A DNA stretch of 64,000 nt. Origin: Victivallales bacterium (GTDB lineage: Bacteria; Verrucomicrobiota; Lentisphaeria; Victivallales; UBA1829). The stretch covers positions 123,865 to 187,864 of the forward strand of contig JAEEQN010000001.1 in the NCBI GenBank assembly GCA_016285345.1. Reading direction: 5' to 3'. Within the stretch, counting starts at the first letter, position 1; every line of letters begins with the position of its first letter. The position numbers and the translations under genes are program-made. Below are positions 57,429 through 64,000 of the stretch, piece by piece. The notes below the pieces were generated by a model. The model worked only from the letters and a program-made list of their open reading frames with translations, was not told where the DNA came from and did not search any database.

Positions 57429-58559
57429 ATGAAGACTGAACAGGAGAAGGCCGAACTTGTTGCTTTGTATCGTGCGGGAACGCCTGTCAATGTCTTATGC
57501 GAAAGATTTGGTATTTGCAAGAGCACGGCATACAATTGGATTCAAAAGTTTTCTCCAATCAAACGCGCATCGTGCGTACGTACGGTCACTCCGGATAGTT
57601 ATTACCGCCTCGAACGGGAAATGCAAACGCTTCGGACAGAAAATGAGATCATTCGACGAAGTGGTTTCCTGCTGGGCATTCCATTGGGAGCAAAGATAGA
57701 GACAATCGACCGACTGAAATCAGATTTCTCGGTTTATATCCTGTGCAAGACTCTCGGCGTGTTGAAATCGACCTACTATCATCATAAATTGCGCAGTCCT
57801 GTTCGAAAATGGTATGAACTCAACAACGATAAACTTCGTCCCCTCGTGAAGGAAATATTTGACGAAAGTCGGGAGCGTTTTGGGGCGCGGAAAATCAAAC
57901 ATGCCCTCAACAAACAGGGATATGTGGTCAGCGAGGCACATGTCTCTCACCTGATGAAAGAAATGAATCTGGTCTGCAAGCAGGTGCGAGTCCGTTATTT
58001 TTCAACGACTAATCGGAAGTACAAGTATTATCGCAACAAAGTCCAACGCAAATTTGAGACCGAGGCTCCGAATCTTGTCTGGGTGAGCGATTTCACAAGT
58101 GTTTATGTCAAAGATGCCCCTTACTCCATAGCGGTGATCATTGACTTGTATGCACGTATGGTCGTTGCGTACGATGTCATGGCGAACGCGACAGCGAAAC
58201 GCATGATCGGTCTTTTTGACACCGCATTTGAACAACGCCATCGTCCGGACAACCTGACGTTTCATTCCGATCAGGGAACGCAGTATACCGCATACACATT
58301 CCGCAAACATCTGCGTGATCTCGGCGTGAACCAGTCGTTTTCAAATCCGGGAACGCCATTGGACAATGCAGTCGCAGAGTCCTTTTTCTCATGCATGAAA
58401 CGGGAAGAGCTCTCCCATAACTACTATGACTCGGTCGATGATTTGAGGCGGGATGTTGCGGATTATGTGGTCTTTTTCAACAACATGCGCTCACATCGGA
58501 AGTTGGGAATGCTGACTCCATGCGAGGCGGAGCAACAATTCGAGCTCGAAAAAAACTAA
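57429..58559 (+). CDS. IS3-family transposase, single-ORF form
   Basis: N-terminal HTH (LVALYRAGTPVNVLCERFGICKSTAYNWIQ), then rve integrase core WVSDFTSVYV...FHSDQGTQYT...DNAVAESFFSCMKREE. Confidence 0.93.
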   Translation: MKTEQEKAELVALYRAGTPVNVLCERFGICKSTAYNWIQKFSPIKRASCVRTVTPDSYYRLEREMQTLRTENEIIRRSGFLLGIPLGAKIETIDRLKSDFSVYILCKTLGVLKSTYYHHKLRSPVRKWYELNNDKLRPLVKEIFDESRERFGARKIKHALNKQGYVVSEAHVSHLMKEMNLVCKQVRVRYFSTTNRKYKYYRNKVQRKFETEAPNLVWVSDFTSVYVKDAPYSIAVIIDLYARMVVAYDVMANATAKRMIGLFDTAFEQRHRPDNLTFHSDQGTQYTAYTFRKHLRDLGVNQSFSNPGTPLDNAVAESFFSCMKREELSHNYYDSVDDLRRDVADYVVFFNNMRSHRKLGMLTPCEAEQQFELEKN

Positions 58560-58600
58560 AGGGCATTTTGGAATTCCAGCCGGAATAGTCCAAAATACCC
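58560..58600 (+). terminator. Hairpin directly after the IS3 transposase
   Basis: GGGCATTTTGGA...TCCAAAATACCC (one mismatch); equivalent perfect pair CGGTATTTTGGA/TCCAAAATACCG at about 55128-55169. Confidence 0.55.
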
Positions 58601-59270
58601 TGTGCGAATCACTTTTTGAGCTCATAAATCACTTACCATCAAAGAGTTGCACTAAATTTTTAGCATAAAAAAGGCAAACTATTCGACATGTTTTTCGAAA
58701 ACGGAGAATAAAACGTCGAAAAATGAACGTGGATTTCAACAGTTCATCCGCGCTTTTTTTGTTTTTCTCACACAGATGTAGAATGTTACGCTATTTTCGA
58801 AAGAGCATAGAATAGAATCCGCAGGCGGAAATCTGTTCTATTCTTAATATACACCTTCCATGGAATAATTCAAGTCGATTTTATGTTTTTTTCAAAAAAA
58901 CATGGAATCTTCACATGGATCAGGACTTTGTTGGGTTCCCGTTCAGGCGTATCGTTTCCGTTCAGGACGATTTAGCGGCCTTGTCGGTTGTTGCCTTCAA
59001 GTTTCAAGTCTGGTGTCCTATCTGGCATTTTAGTGGCGCGTGAGCTCAGATCAAGCTCGCGCCACGAAAAGTGTCCGGTTATTGGCGCCAGATAACGCGC
59101 CGGGTACACGGTGTCGGGCCTTCTCATCGGGATCAAAGATGAACTTGGTGGCGTTCCACGGCTCGCCGCCACGCTTTGTCACGTATTCAAGAAAAAACGG
59201 ACATCTTAAATGGCGCGAAAATCGGACAAATTATCTGGCGTCTAACAAGCAGGACGATAAAGATGTGTTA

Positions 59271-60344
59271 TCAATCTTCTATCTTAGGAAACTTTTTCTG
59301 TGTCAATTCTTTGTCCCCTTCCTTATAGGTAAAAACGAGTTTTTTTGCCTTGTTTCCCAAATTGTCAAATGTCATCGTCGCCGAGAACGGCGAGATAGAC
59401 AAATCGACATTGGATTCGATGGGCTTTAGAACAACATCGTTTTTATCTGCGTTGGAGGGATAGATTCTTGGGTAAACAGAAGAAAACCAATAACGGATGT
59501 TCTTTGAATCAAATGACATCTGTCCATAAAGTTTGCCTTGATAATAGATGGAGGCATGCAGGATTTCCGAAGCTGCCTCTTCAAAAAGAAAGCTGTACCC
59601 ATTTTTACAATGGATTTCGATTTGATTCTCCCTCTGCACGGATTCGAAGTTTTTCTCCGGTTCAGTACGAAGGGATTTTGGAGAGGAAAACAACAGCCCG
59701 GTCGGAATGTATTGGTCATGCTCCATCAAAGGGATTTCGTTTGTCAGGTATGTCTGCCGCGTCTCTACTTTTGAATCTTTATATAGCTTATTCGTAATAA
59801 AAGATTCATCTTTTTGGGAGCGGATCATAAGCTGGTTGGTGTATCGTACACCATGCATCTTTTGAAACGCCCGAATGACTGGCAGACCAAAAACAAGCCA
59901 TGCATTATAGTCGAAATAATCCACACCCTCTTGTGTTTTTTCTAAATATTTCTCAAAATTGAAAAAAACTTGCTCAAAAACACGTTTTTCTTCCGTTGTG
60001 CCGGGGGTGGAATTCAGATAGATAGAACTCACGAAATCATAGTTCTTATTGGAAAGAATAAGGCAAATAGATCCAATCTCCATTTCCCCTGCTTCTTTTG
60101 CTTTTTGGGGATTCGACAGAATGATACGGAAAAAGAAATCTTTCAAACCATTTTGTCGAATCTCTATGATGTCAGTGCTCTTAACAGAGTCATCAAGAGA
60201 CTCCAACGCAGGAGAAAGGATAACTGCTTCCTCTGGACTGACAACTTTCACCTCGATTCCGGATAGTTTTATTCCAAATAGGAGAAATGAAACGGTTAAA
60301 AACAAGGAGACGGTCTTAGCGGAAATAAAACGAGTCTGGTTCAT
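59271..60344 (-). CDS. Secreted hypothetical protein
   Basis: MNQTRFISAKTVSLFLTVSFLLFGIKLSGIEVKVVSPEE...; signal peptide-like N-terminus; no recognised family. Confidence 0.75.
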   Translation of the reverse strand: MNQTRFISAKTVSLFLTVSFLLFGIKLSGIEVKVVSPEEAVILSPALESLDDSVKSTDIIEIRQNGLKDFFFRIILSNPQKAKEAGEMEIGSICLILSNKNYDFVSSIYLNSTPGTTEEKRVFEQVFFNFEKYLEKTQEGVDYFDYNAWLVFGLPVIRAFQKMHGVRYTNQLMIRSQKDESFITNKLYKDSKVETRQTYLTNEIPLMEHDQYIPTGLLFSSPKSLRTEPEKNFESVQRENQIEIHCKNGYSFLFEEAASEILHASIYYQGKLYGQMSFDSKNIRYWFSSVYPRIYPSNADKNDVVLKPIESNVDLSISPFSATMTFDNLGNKAKKLVFTYKEGDKELTQKKFPKIED

Positions 60345-60355
60345 TGTCAGATCCT

Positions 60356-60607
60356 TTAAATAAGTTTTCTTTTACATTTATCATTATGCCCTCCCCAAAA
60401 TTCCCCTATTGCTTCGCTACAAGCACACGAATTATTAAGATTACTTAAATCGTCTATAGCTCGCCGGAAATTGTCTAAAGCCAAATCAGAATATAATTGA
60501 ATATTAGTTGTTGCTGACAACACTGCCTCATAGGCATCATGATAAAATGTCATGAAAGGGGTAAGTGGTTTTGGCGAGACTTTCTGTGCGAGTGCGGTGT
60601 ACCCCAT
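60356..60607 (-). CDS. Small ORF, possible orphan Rhs C-terminal tip
   Basis: GYTALAQKVSPKPLTPFMTFYHDAYEAVLSATTNIQLYSDLALDNFRRAIDDL; upstream frames contain NIYTYQSQENCPTNGV, reminiscent of the Rhs 'NLYxYxxNNPxNxxD' junction. Confidence 0.35.
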   Translation of the reverse strand: MGYTALAQKVSPKPLTPFMTFYHDAYEAVLSATTNIQLYSDLALDNFRRAIDDLSNLNNSCACSEAIGEFWGGHNDKCKRKLI

Positions 60608-60663
60608 TGGTTGGACAGTTTTCTTGAGATTGATAGGTGTAAATGTTCTGGTTTGTCGACCGG

Positions 60664-60733
60664 CTCGGGGCGGAGCAAAACCCGACCGACCATATAGCTC
60701 CGGAGGAGCAGGTCGGGTTTTGCGGAGCCCCCT
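60664..60733. repeat. Long imperfect inverted repeat with nested inner hairpin
   Basis: GGGGCGGAGCAAAACCCGACC ... GGTCGGGTTTTGCGGAGCCCC, enclosing GCTCCGGAGGAGC. Confidence 0.8.
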
Positions 60734-60742
60734 TGACTTCGT

Positions 60743-61630
60743 CTAATATACATCCTCCTTGTTTTGATTGCAAGTGTTTGTTTTCTTTTTTTGCAATAAA
60801 AGTGCGGCTCTGTTGTGAAGGCCTTCTTCATAGACGGCATCCGGTGTCCGGTAGTTCAAGGCCGAATGAAGTTGAACTCCGTTGTAAAAGTTCACATATC
60901 CTTGGACTCCTCTGCGGAGCTGAGGCAGGGACTTGTACTCCTTGATCAGAAGGTCTTCGTACTTCAGGGACCACCAGAACCGTTCCATTTTGGCGTTGTC
61001 ATGGCATCTGCCGCGTCCATCCATGCTGATCTTGACTCCATACTCCTTGAGTACGTCCGTGAACTCCTTGCTGGTGAATTGGCTTCCTTGATCCGAGTTG
61101 AATATCTCGGGAATGCCGTATCTGGTCATGGCGAGCAGCAGAGTCTCGATGCAGGAGTATGCGTCCATTGTATTTACGACGTTGTAGGCCAGGTTCTTTC
61201 GGCTGTAGAGGTCTATGATGGCGATTACAAAGGCTCTGCATCCTGAAACCTTGGTGTAGGTGATGTCGGTCGTCCAAACCTGGTTCGAATGGTCTATCCT
61301 CAAATCTCGTAAGAGATAGGGATAGACCTTGTGCCCCGGATGAGGTTTCGATGTGGATAAGTGCGGTCGTGGATAGACCGTACGCAAGCCCGTTGCCTTG
61401 TGCAGACGACGAACGCGCTTGTGATTGACCGTGTAACCCTTTTGGCGGAGTTCGGCCGTTATCCGGCGAATTCCGTAAAAAGGCTTGTCCATGTAGATGT
61501 TCATGATTTCGTCCTTGACGTTTTGATTCTTGCGCTGTTGTTCAGGGCTGTGCTGCGGCTGGTAGTAATAGCTCGAACGCGGCACATGGAGCAACTCCAA
61601 TTGTCTCCTGACGCTCAAATCCTTGCACAA
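60743..61630 (-). CDS. IS3-family transposase OrfB
   Basis: YGIRRITAELRQKGYTVNHKRVRRLHKATGLR; WTTDITYTKV; NSDQGSQFTS; DNAKMERFWWSLKYE. Confidence 0.95.
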   Translation of the reverse strand: MCKDLSVRRQLELLHVPRSSYYYQPQHSPEQQRKNQNVKDEIMNIYMDKPFYGIRRITAELRQKGYTVNHKRVRRLHKATGLRTVYPRPHLSTSKPHPGHKVYPYLLRDLRIDHSNQVWTTDITYTKVSGCRAFVIAIIDLYSRKNLAYNVVNTMDAYSCIETLLLAMTRYGIPEIFNSDQGSQFTSKEFTDVLKEYGVKISMDGRGRCHDNAKMERFWWSLKYEDLLIKEYKSLPQLRRGVQGYVNFYNGVQLHSALNYRTPDAVYEEGLHNRAALLLQKKKTNTCNQNKEDVY

Positions 61631-61635
61631 CGGAT

Positions 61636-61941
61636 TTATTTGGGCTTTTCGATGTTCAAGCCCAACGCCAAGGACACACTTCGCAAAAAGTCGTTCTCCA
61701 CCTCAAGACGTCCGATTTTCTTCATCAAATCGTCCTCCGTGTACATCTTCTTCTGCTCGGCCTTCCGTTCCGAAGGCCACATGAAGAGTTCCGAGGCGCC
61801 TTCCTGGAGACGTTTCTTCCAGTTTTGAACTTGATTCGGGTGAACCTGATACTTGCTGGCGATCTCCGCAATCGTCAGTTCTCCTCGCATTGCCTCAAGT
61901 GCAACACGACTCTTGAATTTGCTGTCATAGCTTTTTCGCAT
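61636..61941 (-). CDS. IS3-family transposase OrfA
   Basis: MRKSYDSKFKSRVALEAMRGELTIAEIASKYQVHPNQVQNWKKRLQEGASELF. Confidence 0.95.
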   Translation of the reverse strand: MRKSYDSKFKSRVALEAMRGELTIAEIASKYQVHPNQVQNWKKRLQEGASELFMWPSERKAEQKKMYTEDDLMKKIGRLEVENDFLRSVSLALGLNIEKPK

Positions 61942-62036
61942 AAAACGGCGCGCTCCTTTCTCTGGTTGTTAATATAATGCCGTTTTACACCTTGTCAAGC
62001 TGTCCAGTTTTTGGGGAACAGCGCAGTATCACAGAA

Positions 62037-64000
62037 TCAATCTTCTTTTGAAGATTGGTTCAACTGATAAATATAGATCTTCTTATCATAACAATAAGCC
62101 AAATATTTGCCATTTTGGGAAAATGCAATGTTATCTGGAGTGAATCTTTTAGGAGAAAAGCACATATTAGGCGTAATGCGTTTATTGACAAATATTATAT
62201 TTTTATCAAAATGATATAACAGCAAACGTGTTTCCCCCGTAAGTCTCATACGTGTCCCAATCGAGATAATCATTCCAACCGTATTTCTATCTAAAAAACA
62301 AAGACCTTCATACCTATATGGAGCAAGTAATTGAAATTTAAATTTGGCTTCATTTTTTGAGAAACCGTTGTCATCGGGAAAAAAAGACAATAAAGGAGGC
62401 AATGTAAGACGATTTTCTTTGACCTTTTTTTGCCAATCCTCTTTCGGAATAAAAATAGTGGTAGCAAAATCAATATCATCTATTTTGTTTTCACTAACAA
62501 TGTTATCTAAAAACTCTGATAAATATATTTGATGTACAAAAACGTTACTGACAATCTTAATCGTTTTAATTAGACTTTTATCTTTGGAGTCATATATCAT
62601 CCATTGTCCATCATCCTCTATAAGAAGATACGGAAATACCGAATCGCTTCTGAAAATACACTCACATCTTCGATCTTTTCCAAGCGGCATACTCCATACC
62701 ACCTCATACCCAGTTGTATTTTTTTTCTTCAAAATTATATTTGAAGAATAGCCAAAGAACCATAAATCAGTTTTATCCACCTGATGCTCTCCGTAGTCAT
62801 CTTTCTTATATAACTGGCATTCCGTCACGAACTTCACTTTGTTAATGAGTTTTGGAACACCGGTAGGAACTCTATTGTTGATTTTGTTGATTTTCTGAGA
62901 AGCAATATTATACTCTTGATATTTCACTTTATTCTCATCATCTATAAAACACAAAATCAAACTTTTCTCCATTTCATCAAAGCTCATATATGTGGGATTT
63001 GACTCTATTGTTTTAACTAATTTCATTTCAATCTCGTTTGCATTTAAGTTATAAGATAAGGTCAATAACCACAATACAACTATCACCACATTTAACATAT
63101 TTTTATATACACATTTACATTTTTTAATCCATTTGTTAAGATATATAACTAGTTTATTGCGAGTAAAAATCATCGCTTGATTACGCCTGTTGGCAGCATC
63201 TGTAGCTCTATCTCCTGGTTCTACATGTGAGAATGGATTAATAATCCTAAAGAATCCACCGTGACCACCTCTAAATCCCATAAGGCCAAAGGTTACAGGC
63301 AAATATGTGAAATCAATGGCATCGGGAGAACCTCGCAACGTCCCAACTTGTGCACCAAACCAACTATCATCTCGTTCAACTCCGTGTGCATAGTAGTCTT
63401 GCCACATATGAGTCAACAATCCCAAAGTTTCTAATGCATCAATACATTTACTTTCATCAAGATATCCTTTTTGATTGAGTATTTTATTTAGGTCACCAAC
63501 GTTAGATGCAAGAGTAGCTTTATATTTTTCAATTGCCTGTAAATGTGTCCAATTCATTTGTGAACAATAATGATATTCTTGTTGTTTTCCAGTTTCACCG
63601 CTATCTGTATTAACATTAGACGCTATGACTATTGATATTAATTGTTCTTTAATTTTACCAATTACAATTATATCGCAATTATTCGACCTAGATATTTCAA
63701 TTAAGCGAATTGAACTAAAAGCTGACCTTGTAATATTTCTGTGAGTTTCTCCCAACCATAGTCCCAGGTGGTCATATTTTTCAATGCAATTATTTTGACA
63801 AAATAAATATAAGTTTATTGAATTCAACTCTTGGGATGGGTCACGGGAAAGCCATCTGCCAAGTTCAGGGGAGTAATACCGATAATTGTAGTAGACGAGT
63901 CCGAGGTCGGCATCGAATTGTTCCGAGGAGAACCGAATTGGATTGTTTGCGGCGATCGTCCCGGAGGAAGAGATAATCTGCCCGGACGGACCGTAGAGAT
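62037..64000 (-). CDS. C-terminal part of an Rhs-repeat protein with variable tip, continuing in frame into a signal-peptide/propeller-like segment; partial at the right edge
   Basis: Minus strand from the edge: LYGPSGQIISSSGTIAANNPIRFSSEQFDADLGLVYYNYRYYSPELGRWLSRDPSQELNSINLYLFCQNNCIEKYDHLGLW (Rhs core signature), then a tip THRNIT...LGLLTHMWQDYYAHGVE, then MLNVVIVVLWLLTLSYNLNA (signal-like) from ATG 63098 and a repetitive beta-rich region. Confidence 0.85.
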   Translation of the reverse strand, partial: LYGPSGQIISSSGTIAANNPIRFSSEQFDADLGLVYYNYRYYSPELGRWLSRDPSQELNSINLYLFCQNNCIEKYDHLGLWLGETHRNITRSAFSSIRLIEISRSNNCDIIVIGKIKEQLISIVIASNVNTDSGETGKQQEYHYCSQMNWTHLQAIEKYKATLASNVGDLNKILNQKGYLDESKCIDALETLGLLTHMWQDYYAHGVERDDSWFGAQVGTLRGSPDAIDFTYLPVTFGLMGFRGGHGGFFRIINPFSHVEPGDRATDAANRRNQAMIFTRNKLVIYLNKWIKKCKCVYKNMLNVVIVVLWLLTLSYNLNANEIEMKLVKTIESNPTYMSFDEMEKSLILCFIDDENKVKYQEYNIASQKINKINNRVPTGVPKLINKVKFVTECQLYKKDDYGEHQVDKTDLWFFGYSSNIILKKKNTTGYEVVWSMPLGKDRRCECIFRSDSVFPYLLIEDDGQWMIYDSKDKSLIKTIKIVSNVFVHQIYLSEFLDNIVSENKIDDIDFATTIFIPKEDWQKKVKENRLTLPPLLSFFPDDNGFSKNEAKFKFQLLAPYRYEGLCFLDRNTVGMIISIGTRMRLTGETRLLLYHFDKNIIFVNKRITPNMCFSPKRFTPDNIAFSQNGKYLAYCYDKKIYIYQLNQSSKED

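Larger units (their letters stand above)
60735..61995 (-). mobile_element. IS3-family insertion sequence (orfA + orfB)
   Basis: Contains 61636..61941 and 60743..61630; ends not precisely mapped. Confidence 0.85.

Noticed and set aside
58972-59172. Minus-strand ORF of 66 aa
   Set aside because: No recognisable motif; lies in mobile-element debris.
59271-60344. VKVVSPEEAVIL as a sixth instance of the shared AVPVxTxEEA module
   Set aside because: Only a few residues agree and the following sequence lacks the NxxA part; likely coincidence.
1-64000. CRISPR arrays, tRNA and rRNA genes
   Set aside because: No regularly spaced repeats and no recognisable tRNA/rRNA sequence seen by eye; a dedicated scan would be needed to exclude a tRNA fully.

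Overview
The window is dominated by one very long minus-strand surface-polysaccharide locus, read from about 54.1 kb down to about 1. It is headed by a NusG/RfaH-like antiterminator and an upstream terminator-like hairpin. Next come dTDP-sugar genes (rmlB, rmlA), UDP-sugar dehydrogenases, a bacillosamine-like module (PglF/PglE/GNAT/PglC types), a Fuc3NAc/Qui3NAc-type module, glycosyltransferases, two ATP-grasp genes, Wzy, Wzx, two LicD genes and tagD. The locus then has a membrane sulfatase/phosphotransferase-like protein, a 2-aminoethylphosphonate (AEP) cassette (PepM, Ppd, PntC-PhnW fusion, and a YidC-like domain fused to a TagB/TagF-like transferase), and an AlgJ/AlgI-like O-acetylation tail. 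The right end (54.5-64 kb) is an accessory region with IS3-family elements and relics, a hipBA-like pair and an Rhs C-terminus. The strongest candidates for something under-described are: (i) the YidC/TagB fusion in the phosphonate cassette; (ii) a short 'AVPVxTxEEAxxLN' module shared by otherwise unrelated membrane/secreted proteins and linked to DNA-level duplications; (iii) a glycosyltransferase-like gene split exactly at a U UUU UUA slippery heptamer; (iv) poly-G tracts inside sugar-modification genes. All family calls come from reading motifs in the translated sequence; no database search was run. The host looks like an anaerobic bacterium, possibly Lentisphaerota/Verrucomicrobiota-like, but that is a guess.
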